DNA of 59,274 bases from contig NZ_NRSM01000022.1 of the NCBI RefSeq assembly GCF_016584105.1, forward strand, positions 1 to 59,274, in the 5' to 3' direction. The notes under the pieces were generated by a model that was given only the letters and a program-made list of their open reading frames with translations, had not been told where the DNA came from and made no database searches. Below are positions 34,266 through 42,804 of this stretch, piece after piece (positions within the stretch are counted from its first letter, which is position 1; each line of letters opens with the position of its first letter). The stretch comes from Ectothiorhodospira shaposhnikovii. GTDB taxonomy: Bacteria; Pseudomonadota; Gammaproteobacteria; Ectothiorhodospirales; Ectothiorhodospiraceae. The position numbers were made by a program, and so were the translations under genes.

Positions 34266-35718
34266 GTATTTCCCGACTCTCCCGGGCCAGGAATTCCAGC
34301 CCACCGCCGGCACCCCTGGCCCGGAGAGCCCCTTGACAGACCAGACCGCCCTTGACTACCAGGGCGGCATAACGGTCTTCGATGGCCTGACAGATCTCAC
34401 GACAGCGGGCCGCCTCCCTGTCCCGACTCCCTGGCTCCCGGGGATCATACAGACGATGCACCAGAACCGGTATCGGAAGACCCAGTCGTGCGGGTCCTTG
34501 CCTGAGTATCCCCTGTATCCCTATATCCAGGGCCTCCCCCATCACCTCCATGGGAGCGGGCCCGACACACCAGGCCAGATTGCGCAACTGGACCTCGTCC
34601 AGGGCATCTCCGACGATGACCAGCCACTCCGCTCGCTCAACCTGCTCATGCAATCCGCCCTTGTAAAGACGCAGGTAGTCAAGCTGTGACAGGTTACCCT
34701 GGAGCAGACGTGTCATCAGCCTCACAAGCCCCTCTCTGGGAGGCTCCGCCGGACCGGCTTCCTGATCCTGACGATCCCGGATGGCGTTATGTATGCTCTG
34801 ATAGAGTCGCAACGAGGCGACGCGGGGCTCCAAGGACAAGGTCTGCCGATACAGAGTCAGACTGTCGATATAAACATCGGCCCGCATCCGTCCCAAAGCA
34901 TCAGGCACATGGATCCGGATACCGTCCGTATCCGTGTCAACGCCGATCAAAAGGGTATCCACCGGTGGCGGCCTGGAAAGCCCCGCGCCAATGGATTCCC
35001 TGAAAACCTGCAGCCGATCCAGCAGCAAGTCGGCATGGCTCTCGGTACTGCCAGGGCATTCACAGGATCTGGCCGCAGGTTCGGTCGATCTGAAATGATA
35101 GACACACACCTTGAGATACCTGGAAGGAACATCGGCTGGAACAGGGATGCCCTCCAGGTGCCGAAGCAGCTCACAGTAGCGCCAGTGCTCAACCTGGCTA
35201 TCCACATCAAACACCCCGCCCACCCTGGCGCAATGACGGATCTGCAAACCGGGCAGGCGCAGAATCAGACGCTTGAGCCCCATGAGACGGCCGTCCGGGC
35301 ACGTGCTGACCACCATGGCATGGATGTCACAATCCAGCAGCTCACCCAGCACACTTTCCACGTCCAGCATGGGTGCCGGGCAGTCGCGCCAGGCGCCGTC
35401 CACCATCTGGGACAGGATCTGAAAGATCCCCTGGGCATAGAGCAATCGCACATCCAGGCCTCCCACCCAGGACCTTTCCACCACCTCCGCGGGCCACTCA
35501 AAGCCAAGCCGTTCCTGCGCCATGGCCTGAATTTGCCGGGCGTGATCGGGCCCCATGGACTGGTACTGCATTTGCCTGAGCGCGGGGATCAATGCTGTCA
35601 GTTTTCCCTGAAAGGCCTGTTCGAAGGCATACAGTCTGCCGTGATCGAAAGGCTCCGCCAGTGGATGGTGGGCTTTGCCGGTGTTCTCTCCGGCTCCCTG
35701 CTCCAGTTCCGTATTCAC
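34255..35718 (-). CDS. csoSCA: Carboxysomal-type (CsoSCA, epsilon) carbonic anhydrase
   Basis: 487 residues, close to the ~510 of known CsoSCA. CsoSCA dehydrates bicarbonate to CO2 inside alpha-carboxysomes. The active site looks complete: CPDGR supplies the zinc Cys and the Asp-Arg dyad. The second and third zinc ligands are a His in VYHF and a Cys exactly 11 residues later, the spacing seen in CsoSCA. Further family blocks are LLIGVDTDTDGIRIHVPDA, LLQGNLSQLDYLRLY and DEVQLRNLAWCV. GTG start at 35718. No RuBisCO, shell or other cso genes are in the window. It is divergent from a CbbR-like regulator, suggesting control by carbon supply. Confidence 0.85.
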   Translation of the reverse strand: MNTELEQGAGENTGKAHHPLAEPFDHGRLYAFEQAFQGKLTALIPALRQMQYQSMGPDHARQIQAMAQERLGFEWPAEVVERSWVGGLDVRLLYAQGIFQILSQMVDGAWRDCPAPMLDVESVLGELLDCDIHAMVVSTCPDGRLMGLKRLILRLPGLQIRHCARVGGVFDVDSQVEHWRYCELLRHLEGIPVPADVPSRYLKVCVYHFRSTEPAARSCECPGSTESHADLLLDRLQVFRESIGAGLSRPPPVDTLLIGVDTDTDGIRIHVPDALGRMRADVYIDSLTLYRQTLSLEPRVASLRLYQSIHNAIRDRQDQEAGPAEPPREGLVRLMTRLLQGNLSQLDYLRLYKGGLHEQVERAEWLVIVGDALDEVQLRNLAWCVGPAPMEVMGEALDIGIQGILRQGPARLGLPIPVLVHRLYDPREPGSRDREAARCREICQAIEDRYAALVVKGGLVCQGALRARGAGGGLEFLARESREILRA

Positions 35719-35797
35719 TACCTGGACACCTCATTTTTGTCATTGAGAACAGGGTCCACGGCCAAGACATTCGGCGCGTACCCCTGATACACGAATT

Positions 35798-35816
35798 TTA
35801 ATCTGCTTCCCATTAA
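35798..35816. promoter_or_regulatory. Candidate LysR/CbbR operator between csoSCA and cbbR
   Basis: TTAAT-N9-ATTAA is a perfect palindrome, AT-rich in a GC-rich setting, midway between the divergent starts. It has the T-N-A symmetry expected for LysR-type regulators, which usually bind the shared promoter region of a divergently transcribed target. Confidence 0.45.
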
Positions 35817-35940
35817 GCAATACTCACGGATGTGGCTTTGACCAGACGCAGGGCCATTCCATGGAGAATCCCAAGGCCGAACACGGGCAATACCCTTCGT
35901 CTGGCGGAGGACCATCCTGCCCCATGGAGGCAACGGCACA

Positions 35941-36855
35941 ATGAATTTCACCTTTCGACAACTCAAGGCCTTCGAAGCCGTGGCCAGACACCTCAGTTAC
36001 ACCAGGGCTTCGGAAGAGTTGCATCTTACGCAACCGGCCGTGTCCATGCAGATCAAGCAGCTCGAAGAACATGTGGGCCTGCCCCTGTTCGAACAGATCG
36101 GCAAACGGATCTATCTTACCGATGCCGGCAAGGAGCTTTATCACTACAGCTGCACCATCGCCAATCAGCTGGCGGAAGTGGAGATGGTTCTCAGCGAAAT
36201 GAAGGGGCTACGACGAGGACATCTGAACATAGCCGTGGCCAGCACCGCCAATTATTTTGTTCCACGCCTGATTGCCGCGTTCCATCAGCGCCATCAGGGG
36301 ATCTCCGTGACCCTGGAAGTCACCAACCGTGAGTCCCTGCTCAAGCTGCTGGACATGAATGCCATGGACCTGGCCATCATGGGCCAGCCGCCCTCCGGCG
36401 AGCCGGCCGCCCACCCCTTCCTGGAGAACCCGCTGGTGATCATTGCGCCACCGGACCACCCGCTGGCGCGGGAAAAAAACATCCCGGTAGCACGTCTGGC
36501 CAGTGAGCATTTCGTGGTACGCGAAGAGGGATCGGGGACCCGGGGCGCCGCAGAACGGTTTTTCGAAACCCACGGCATCACCCTGCTGGCCACCCAGCAG
36601 ATGCACAGCAGCGAGGCCATCAAACAGGCGGTGGAAGCCGGACTGGGCCTGGGCCTGCTGTCCCTCCACACGCTGGAGATGGAACTGATCCTGAAACGTC
36701 TGGTAGTGCTGGACGTGGAAGGCTTCCCCATTCAGCGCCAATGGTATGTGGTTCATCCTCGGGGAAAACGTTTTTCCGGCGTGGCCCAGGCCTTCATGAA
36801 ATTCACTCTGGAGGAGGCCGGGCACCTCCTGAAGACACCCGAGTGGCGGAATTAA
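35941..36855 (+). CDS. cbbR: LysR-type regulator of the CbbR type
   Basis: 304 residues. The N-terminal winged helix reads FRQLKAFEAVARHLSYTRAS and LTQPAVSMQIKQLEEHVG, matching CbbR (activator of Calvin-cycle genes) much better than generic LysR proteins. A periplasmic-binding-protein-like effector domain follows. CbbR senses metabolites such as RuBP, ATP or NADPH depending on the species. GGAGG lies ten bases before ATG 35941. It is divergent from csoSCA, not from RuBisCO genes. Confidence 0.82.
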   Translation: MNFTFRQLKAFEAVARHLSYTRASEELHLTQPAVSMQIKQLEEHVGLPLFEQIGKRIYLTDAGKELYHYSCTIANQLAEVEMVLSEMKGLRRGHLNIAVASTANYFVPRLIAAFHQRHQGISVTLEVTNRESLLKLLDMNAMDLAIMGQPPSGEPAAHPFLENPLVIIAPPDHPLAREKNIPVARLASEHFVVREEGSGTRGAAERFFETHGITLLATQQMHSSEAIKQAVEAGLGLGLLSLHTLEMELILKRLVVLDVEGFPIQRQWYVVHPRGKRFSGVAQAFMKFTLEEAGHLLKTPEWRN

Positions 36856-36873
36856 AAAACCCCTTTAGGCGTG

Positions 36874-36902
36874 TTGACAGGCCCCAGGGGCCTCCCTATA
36901 AT
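36874..36902 (+). promoter_or_regulatory. Consensus sigma-70 promoter for tRNA-Val
   Basis: TTGACA (36874-36879), 17-base spacer, TATAAT (36897-36902): a perfect consensus, as expected for a stable RNA gene. The GC-rich spacer contains CCCCAGGGG. Confidence 0.85.
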
Positions 36903-36920
36903 CACGCCTTCTTCGCACTT

Positions 36921-36995
36921 GGGCGGTTAGCTCAGCGGTAGAGCACTGCCTTCACACGGCAGGGGTCAGTGGTTCGATCCCACTACCGCCCACCA
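36921..36995 (+). tRNA. tRNA-Val (anticodon CAC)
   Basis: Acceptor GGGCGGT pairs with ACCGCCC (36985-36991), discriminator A, and CCA encoded at 36993-36995. The D-arm GCTC...GAGC, anticodon stem CTGCC/GGCAG with loop TTCACAC (anticodon CAC, reading GUG), and T-loop GGTTCGATCCC are all standard. Confidence 0.96.
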
Positions 36996-37030
36996 AATTG
37001 AAGTACAAGCAGTACCAGGAAGATCTCTAA

Positions 37031-37054
37031 GCCCCCGGAAACGGGGGCTTTTTT
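37031..37054 (+). terminator. Rho-independent terminator after tRNA-Val
   Basis: GCCCCCG-GAAA-CGGGGGC followed by six T. Confidence 0.88.
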
Positions 37055-37099
37055 GTTTCCGCACGTCCGCCACCACGACCCGGCTCGAAAACATTCCTG

Positions 37100-37177
37100 A
37101 TGTCAAAGAAGAAGAAATGTTGCAAGAAGTACAAAAAGAGCAAGCGCTGCAAGGAATGCCCCAAGCGCAAAGGCTGA
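37100..37177 (+). CDS. Tiny Cys/Lys-rich protein (25 residues)
   Basis: A 26-codon frame from ATG 37100 to TGA 37177 encodes MSKKKKCCKKYKKSKRCKEC plus PKRKG. Twelve of 25 residues are Lys and four are Cys, in a CC-X8-C-X2-C pattern that could bind a metal. The wording resembles very small Cys-Pro-ending basic proteins sometimes annotated in gammaproteobacteria, but I cannot confirm a family. There is no clear ribosome site and the preceding terminator is only 46 bases away, so expression is uncertain. Confidence 0.4.
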   Translation: MSKKKKCCKKYKKSKRCKECPKRKG

Positions 37178-37418
37178 TCTGCCGACACCCTGAGGCAGAG
37201 CCATGCTTCCGGAGATTTGGAAATCCCTGACCGCAGCCATGGGTAGCGCATCATCACCACGATGACGGCGCTTTCCCTATCGAGCCACTATACTATCGGC
37301 GGAGCCTCAAATTCGGTCGAGGCGTGCGCCGGGCTGCCCAGCCGCATTCTGGCTGCTTTCATCGATCGGTGTTCGCATGCCGGTCCAATTCAGGAAGAAA
37401 TCAGGTGAGAGAAAACTC

Positions 37419-37667
37419 ATGAAAGACTACCTGCTGTTTCGCAAGATGATCACTCCACCCTTCATCCACATTATTTTCTGGGTGGGCGTGGCCGCCGTCG
37501 TGATCGGCGCGCTGGGTACCATGTTCGGACAGAGCTTCCTCGGCGGGCTTGTGATGCTGGTTCTGGGCGTGGTGTTCTGGCGCATCAGTTGTGAACTGAT
37601 GCTGGTCCTGTTCAGCATTCACGACCGGCTCTCGGAGATTGCAAAAAAGCCGGGCACCGGCATTTAA
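37419..37667 (+). CDS. DUF4282-family small membrane protein
   Basis: 82 residues with two membrane helices (about 14-36 and 41-63). It has the family pattern YLLFRKMITPPFIHIIFW at the N-terminus and WRISCELMLVLFSIHDRLSE at the C-terminal side. ATG 37419 follows AGGTGAGAG. The role of the family is unknown. It is convergent with hslO and separated from it by a strong hairpin. Confidence 0.8.
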   Translation: MKDYLLFRKMITPPFIHIIFWVGVAAVVIGALGTMFGQSFLGGLVMLVLGVVFWRISCELMLVLFSIHDRLSEIAKKPGTGI

Positions 37668-37676
37668 GACCACGCA

Positions 37677-37713
37677 CCCGGTGCCTCGGCTTTAACTTGG
37701 CCGAGGCACCGGG
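37677..37713. terminator. Strong bidirectional hairpin between DUF4282 and hslO
   Basis: 14-base perfect stem CCCGGTGCCTCGGC (37677-37690) / GCCGAGGCACCGGG (37700-37713) with a 9-base loop, between two converging genes. There is no T run. Confidence 0.65.
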
Positions 37714-37725
37714 GCGGCACTTCCA

Positions 37726-38583
37726 CTAGTGCAGGGTCCGGGGCGTCTCGTCAAAGATGGCGGTTACCGCTTCCTTGTCCAGCCGATATTCCCGGTTGGC
37801 CAGGTCATCCCGGACGATGACCGCGCCCTGCTCCTGCAGAACCGACTCCACTTCCTCACGGCCCAGGGAGCGGAGCAGTGAACGGACTTTGCTCCAGTCC
37901 TCGGGGGTGTCGTGAATCACGCTTCGAGGCTCAAAGACCCTGACCGCCTCCTCGGGGAAAAGACGTGTCAGCAGGGAACTCACGGGCAGATTGATGAGTT
38001 CATCGTCGGTGATCGTGGATGCCAGATGTTCGATGCGATTCCAGCCATCAGGGTCACGCTCATCGGCTGCGGGAAGTTTCTGCAGAAACAGGCCCGCCGC
38101 CCCTTCTGACGTCGCGGTCAGGAACAGTCTGGAGGGCAATTGCTCGGACAGGCTGAGATAGTGCTCGAAAATCTCACCGATGCCTTCCCCCTCCAGAGGG
38201 ACCACACTCTGCCAGGGCTGACGCATGCTGGGAAGGTCCAGTGAAAGTACCAGACGACCTTCACCCAATAACGCTCTGGCCGACCCCGACTCAATGTCGC
38301 CGGCCGACTGGGCCAGGGCTCTCAGATTCAGCCTTGCGTCACAGTCCACAACCAGCAGGGAAACCGGACCGGCGCCCCGGAGCTGGAAAGTGACACGCCC
38401 CTGCTGTTTCAGGGCCTCGGTGATGAAAAGGGAAGTAACGCACATTTCACCCAGCAGATGGGTCACCGGTACGGGATAGTCACGTTCGGCGATGATCTTT
38501 CGCCACACCGGCCCGAGCTGGACAACCGCCCCGCGAATGTCCAGATCCTCCAGCAGGAAACGCTGCAACAGGTCTTGGCTCAT
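37726..38583 (-). CDS. hslO: Hsp33-family chaperone lacking the redox-switch cysteines
   Basis: 285 residues, normal length. Hsp33 is a holdase normally switched on by oxidation of four zinc-bound Cys (CxC and CxxC) near the C-terminus. The N-terminal core is recognisable (FQLRGAGPVSLLVVDCDARL), as are the linker (LFPEEAVRVFEP) and the switch domain framework (LLRSLGREEVESVLQEQGAV, REYRLD). At the switch positions, however, the sequence reads HDTPEDW and VRDDLA, so none of the four Cys is present. The only Cys are in the core. It overlaps the upstream yffB-like gene by four bases (ATGA). It may be constitutively active or regulated by something other than oxidation. Confidence 0.85.
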   Translation of the reverse strand: MSQDLLQRFLLEDLDIRGAVVQLGPVWRKIIAERDYPVPVTHLLGEMCVTSLFITEALKQQGRVTFQLRGAGPVSLLVVDCDARLNLRALAQSAGDIESGSARALLGEGRLVLSLDLPSMRQPWQSVVPLEGEGIGEIFEHYLSLSEQLPSRLFLTATSEGAAGLFLQKLPAADERDPDGWNRIEHLASTITDDELINLPVSSLLTRLFPEEAVRVFEPRSVIHDTPEDWSKVRSLLRSLGREEVESVLQEQGAVIVRDDLANREYRLDKEAVTAIFDETPRTLH

Positions 38584-38948
38584 CCCAGCACCTCCCGGTA
38601 ACGATCGGCATCAAATCCCATCAACAGGGTTTCACCCCATTCAAGAACGGGTCTCCTGATCAGCGTGGGATGACGGGTCATCAATGCGCAGGCACTGGCT
38701 TCATCGAGGGCTTCACGCTCGGCCTCGGCCAGCCTGCGCCAGGTCAGTCCACGGCGGTTGAGCAGTGACTCCCAACCCACCATGCGGCACCAGTCCGGCA
38801 ACCGGGCGGCCACTACACCGGTCTTCTTGTAGTCGATGAATTCATAGTCGATACCATGGCTTTCCATCCAGGAAAAGGCCTTTTTCATGGTATCGCAGTT
38901 CCTGATGCCGTATAGACGACAGTGATGCTGAACACTAGGACCCGACAT
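38580..38948 (-). CDS. ArsC/Spx-family protein (YffB-like)
   Basis: 122 residues from ATG 38948; a longer frame runs into the upstream repeat element and is not credible. It has the thioredoxin-like ArsC family start RLYGIRNCDTMKKAFSWM with one Cys at the active position (NCDT), then YEFIDYKKTG, and near the end TLIRRPVLEWGE, the conserved Arg and cis-Pro region. YffB-type members are not proven arsenate reductases; glutathione-dependent thiol chemistry is suspected. It is translationally coupled to hslO, which may hint at a shared stress role. Confidence 0.85.
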   Translation of the reverse strand: MSGPSVQHHCRLYGIRNCDTMKKAFSWMESHGIDYEFIDYKKTGVVAARLPDWCRMVGWESLLNRRGLTWRRLAEAEREALDEASACALMTRHPTLIRRPVLEWGETLLMGFDADRYREVLG

Positions 38949-39385
38949 GTGGCAGAAATAGCTCCGAATTGACTGAATGGGATTCCCATGGAAGCACTGA
39001 AAAAGTCTTCTGTCGTCACGCCCGCTCAGGGAGAGGATTTTTCGATCCGTGACCAGATCCCCGCTACGCGGGTATGACGTATTCATGGCCTCCTTATTGT
39101 AACCAGCCCGCTCCGTTCATGGGAAACGGTGTCAGGACCTGTTCCAGATGGATTCGAAGATCAGGATTCACCCATGCTGCAGGTCGGGGCAATGGTGACA
39201 ACCCTGGCCAGGGCAGCATGATCCTCGAGCGCCTATACTTGGTCAATAAATTACAAAAACATCAAACCGCCCGCGCCGCTGAATTTCAGTCACGATCCAG
39301 CAACCATGATCCCGTTTGGCTTGACCCTGCCCATGCCCTGAAGGCATCCCTTGCTCTCTGAAATCACTGCACGGGAACTTATGAA
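38949..39385. other. Intergenic region with a second REP-like element
   Basis: No gene recognised. It contains the repeat element at 39014-39079; the remainder is unremarkable apart from an AT-rich stretch around 39240-39265, close to the start of the binding-protein gene, which may hold its promoter. Confidence 0.5.
39014..39079. repeat. REP/MITE-like dispersed inverted-repeat element, copy 2
   Basis: Ends CGTCACGCCCGC (39014-39025) and GCGGGTATGACG (39068-39079) match as inverted repeats at 10 of 12 positions, related to the element at 6068-6160. The interior differs. Confidence 0.5.
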
Positions 39386-40438
39386 ATGAATCGCTTACCC
39401 AAAAATAAAACCATAAACATAATACGGACACTATTCATTGCAATCTGCCTCATCCCGACGTTACTGACATCCGCCCATGCAGAAGAAAAATCCTTCAGGA
39501 TCTTTCATGTCATGAGTTTCGATTCCCCCTGGCGATGGACGGACGGCCAGTTTGCGGGCTTCAAGGAAGGACTCGGAGATGCCGATGTGGAATACAAGAT
39601 ATTCCAAATGGATATCAAGCGACATGCCTCACGGGAAGCACAGGCGATAAGAGGTGCCAGTGCCCGTGAAATGATTGATGCCTGGTCGCCGGACCTGCTC
39701 TACATTTCGGATGATGCCGGCATTGATCATGTCGCCAGACACTACGCGAATACCCCCATGCCCATTGTTTTCAGTGGCGCCAACAAGACGCTGGCAGAGC
39801 ACAGTCTTGAGGGCACCAGCAACATCACCGGCGTGCTGGAATACGAGCATATCCCCGAGTCCATCCGCCTGCTGCAAAACCTGGTGCCTGATGTCAGACG
39901 CCTGGCCGTGATCACGGATACCGCATCCCACTGGGCTCCAGTGATCCAGCGCATTCATGGGAGCATGTCCGCCCTGCCCGGCATCGAACTGGTCGCAGTG
40001 GATGTGGTTGTCAGCTATGCGGACTTTCAGAAGCACGTGATTGACTACGAACAGACCGCCGACGCAGTCATGTATCTGGGAGTCTTCAATTTTCTTGATG
40101 AGGAAGGCAACACCGTACCCTACGAGGCCCTGCAACGCTGGGTAGTGGAAAACAGCACGCGCCCGGATATCAGTTTCTGGATCGATCGCATCCATTTTGG
40201 CGTGCTGGCATCCGTGACTGTGTCTGAACTGGAACAAGGCATCGCGGCGGGCAAGCTGGCCCGGACCATCCTGATCGACGGGGTTCTTCCAGCCGATATC
40301 CCCCCGGAGCCCACGGTGAAAGGACGTCCGGCCATCAATCTCGCCCGCGCCAGGCAGCTGGGCATCAATGTCCAGTCCACCGAGTTGCTCACATCCGAGA
40401 TCATCATGGAGTTTCAGTGGGAAAGACTGCACGACTGA
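39386..40438 (+). CDS. ABC-type periplasmic binding protein (PF04392-like), probable sensor partner
   Basis: 350 residues with a signal peptide (TLFIAICLIPTLLTSAHA). The mature part shows two-lobed binding-protein features of the ABC_sub_bind family (IFHVMSFDSPWRWTDGQF, MPIVFSGANKTL, PDVRRLAVITD). No ABC permease or ATPase follows. Instead the next gene is a membrane hybrid histidine kinase whose GTG start lies 22 bases inside this gene. The likely role is ligand recognition for that kinase. The ligand is unknown. Confidence 0.82.
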   Translation: MNRLPKNKTINIIRTLFIAICLIPTLLTSAHAEEKSFRIFHVMSFDSPWRWTDGQFAGFKEGLGDADVEYKIFQMDIKRHASREAQAIRGASAREMIDAWSPDLLYISDDAGIDHVARHYANTPMPIVFSGANKTLAEHSLEGTSNITGVLEYEHIPESIRLLQNLVPDVRRLAVITDTASHWAPVIQRIHGSMSALPGIELVAVDVVVSYADFQKHVIDYEQTADAVMYLGVFNFLDEEGNTVPYEALQRWVVENSTRPDISFWIDRIHFGVLASVTVSELEQGIAAGKLARTILIDGVLPADIPPEPTVKGRPAINLARARQLGINVQSTELLTSEIIMEFQWERLHD

Positions 40439-42783
40439 AACTTGGATTGCGGGCCAAAATCCTGCTCATCGTGGCCACGGTCGTGCTGGTGGCCATGGTC
40501 ACCAATACCCTGGCTTCCAGCTATCTCTTCACCCGCCAGCAGACCGAATCCCATTTACTTTGGGCCCAGGCCATCTCGCGCATACTGGGCGGGCAGCTTG
40601 AGCGCATACTGTTCCTTGGCATTCCGATTGATGATCTGCAGGGATTCGAGCGCCAGTGCGCCGAGGCCGTTGAACGCAATGGGGATATCTCTTACGCCTT
40701 CGTGGTCTCCGCCACGGGCAACATGCTGTTTCATAACCTTCAGGCGGAGGGACAACCAAAACCTCCCGTTCCCCCGGCTGTGGCGGAAGGCATCAAGCAG
40801 GGAATGGTGACGATCCATAACCCTGATGACAAGAGCTATGCCGTCATTCAACCGGTGATGGATCCGAGGGGAACCAAGGTGGCCGATGTGATCGTGGGCT
40901 TTCCCAAGGAAGTCATCGAGGAGGCCAGAAGCCAGCTCCTATGGGTCACCACGGGGATCGACCTTGGCGTTTTCATCATCAGTTTCGGGATCCTGTTCAT
41001 CGCACTCTCCAGGTTCGTGATTCTGCCCCTGTCCCGGATCGTGCGCTCCCTGGAGGACATTCAGCCCGGCAACATCGGCAATACCCGCAAGCTTCCCGAG
41101 GGGGGAGAAGATGAAGTGGCCATCATGAGCCGGGCATTCAACCGGCTGCTGGAGCGTCTGGCGCAACATGAACAGGCCCTTGTGAAGGCCAAGGAGATGG
41201 CGGAAAACGCGAACCGGAGCAAATCCGAGTTTCTCGCCGTGATGAGTCATGAGATCCGCACACCCATGCACGCCGTGCTGGGCATGAACGAATTGCTGCT
41301 CCGATCCCCCCTGAATGAAACCCAGGCCAGTCATGCCAGCAGCATACGGCGCTCCGGGCGCGCCCTGCTCTCCGTCATCAACGATATTCTGGACTTTTCC
41401 AAGATTGAGGCGGAAAAGCTGACCCTGGAAGGCGTGGACTTTGATCTGCTGTCGGTGGTTGAAGACGCCGTTGACACGCTCAGGGGAAACGCCATTCAAA
41501 AACAACTGCAATTGACCTGCGAGCAACCCGGCTTGTCGGTTCCATTACATGGTGACCCCGTCAGGCTCATGCAGGTACTGCTCAATCTTCTGAGCAACGC
41601 CATCAAATTCACACACCGGGGCGAAGTGTGCATGCGCCTGATGGCTGAGGGGCCTCCCCCTTCACATCTACCCATCGGCAGCCAGTACCTGCTGATCGAG
41701 GTCCGTGACTCAGGCATCGGGATTCAGAAAACAGCACTGGAGCGGATTTTTCAGCCTTTTTCTCAGGCGGACAGTTCCATCACCCGTCAATATGGGGGTA
41801 GTGGCCTGGGACTGGCCATCGTCCTGCGGATTATCAAACTGATGCACGGGGAATTATCCGTGGACAGTGAACCCGGAGTGGGTTCCTCCTTTTTCCTGCG
41901 CGTACCATTTGCTGCCGCCGAGAAGGAACTCGGGATCACCGGCACTGCACCGGAAATCGGCTCCAGTTTTTCCCCTCATATACGGGTTCTGCTGGCGGAA
42001 GATGACCCGGTCAATCAGCAGGTGGCCAAGGCCATGCTGGAAAATTCAGGCTGTCGGCTGACCTTGGCCGCGGACGGAGAGCAGGCGGTGTCATTGGCAC
42101 AGTCCCGTGCGTTCGACCTCATTTTCATGGACTGCCACATGCCGGTTCTGGATGGATTTTCCGCCACGCAAAGGATACGTGATCAACCTGGCCCCTCCGC
42201 CCGAACGCCCATCATCGCCCTGACCGCAGACGTATTGCAGGAAACCCGGGAGCGGTGCAGGGACGTGGGCATGGACGACTACCTCGCCAAGCCGTTTTCC
42301 CTGTCGGACCTGAACACCATGGTGTCCCGCTGGCTCAACTCGGGGACCTCCGCCGACCAGGAGATGACGGAAATGGACTTGAGCGAGAAACACTCGCGGG
42401 AAAATGCCATCAAGCCCTTTGATCCCGCACCACTGAATCAGATTGCACGGTTAAAGCGGGCCAGGGAACGCCAATTGATCAGGTGTACAGTGGAACTCTA
42501 CCTCTCCGAAGCCGGCTGTCTCGTGGAAACCATTCTTGAGTCCGCTCACAACAGGGACTGGAGCAGTCTCCGGCTTGCGACCCATCGCCTCAAATCCAGC
42601 AGTGCCAATGTAGGCCTCATGGCAGTCTCCGAGTCGGCGGCTGAACTGGAATCCATCCTTCGCACCACAAGAGACGATGCTATGGTTTTCAATATAACCA
42701 GAGAATTGAAACAGTTGAGCGCTGCAGGCAGGGAGGCACTGCAGCACTATGTTGACACTCAAGAAAACAGCCCCCCTGCATGA
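40417..42783 (+). CDS. Membrane hybrid sensor histidine kinase (HAMP-HisKA-HATPase-REC-HPt)
   Basis: 788 residues. Two membrane helices (~12-35 and ~175-195) flank a periplasmic domain of about 140 residues. HAMP, then HisKA with the phospho-accepting His (VMSHEIRTPMHAVLGM), HATPase_c (NLLSNAIKF, SDSGIGI-type N and G boxes, GGSGLGLAIVLRI), a receiver with Asp in FMDCHMPVLDGF and Lys in DYLAKPFSL, and a C-terminal HPt with ATHRLKSSSANVG. It is therefore a full phosphorelay needing an external response regulator, which is not adjacent. GTG start inside the binding-protein gene implies coupled translation. Confidence 0.92.
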   Translation: MGKTARLKLGLRAKILLIVATVVLVAMVTNTLASSYLFTRQQTESHLLWAQAISRILGGQLERILFLGIPIDDLQGFERQCAEAVERNGDISYAFVVSATGNMLFHNLQAEGQPKPPVPPAVAEGIKQGMVTIHNPDDKSYAVIQPVMDPRGTKVADVIVGFPKEVIEEARSQLLWVTTGIDLGVFIISFGILFIALSRFVILPLSRIVRSLEDIQPGNIGNTRKLPEGGEDEVAIMSRAFNRLLERLAQHEQALVKAKEMAENANRSKSEFLAVMSHEIRTPMHAVLGMNELLLRSPLNETQASHASSIRRSGRALLSVINDILDFSKIEAEKLTLEGVDFDLLSVVEDAVDTLRGNAIQKQLQLTCEQPGLSVPLHGDPVRLMQVLLNLLSNAIKFTHRGEVCMRLMAEGPPPSHLPIGSQYLLIEVRDSGIGIQKTALERIFQPFSQADSSITRQYGGSGLGLAIVLRIIKLMHGELSVDSEPGVGSSFFLRVPFAAAEKELGITGTAPEIGSSFSPHIRVLLAEDDPVNQQVAKAMLENSGCRLTLAADGEQAVSLAQSRAFDLIFMDCHMPVLDGFSATQRIRDQPGPSARTPIIALTADVLQETRERCRDVGMDDYLAKPFSLSDLNTMVSRWLNSGTSADQEMTEMDLSEKHSRENAIKPFDPAPLNQIARLKRARERQLIRCTVELYLSEAGCLVETILESAHNRDWSSLRLATHRLKSSSANVGLMAVSESAAELESILRTTRDDAMVFNITRELKQLSAAGREALQHYVDTQENSPPA

Positions 42784-42804
42784 AAGCAGCACAAGCCAAG
42801 CCCA

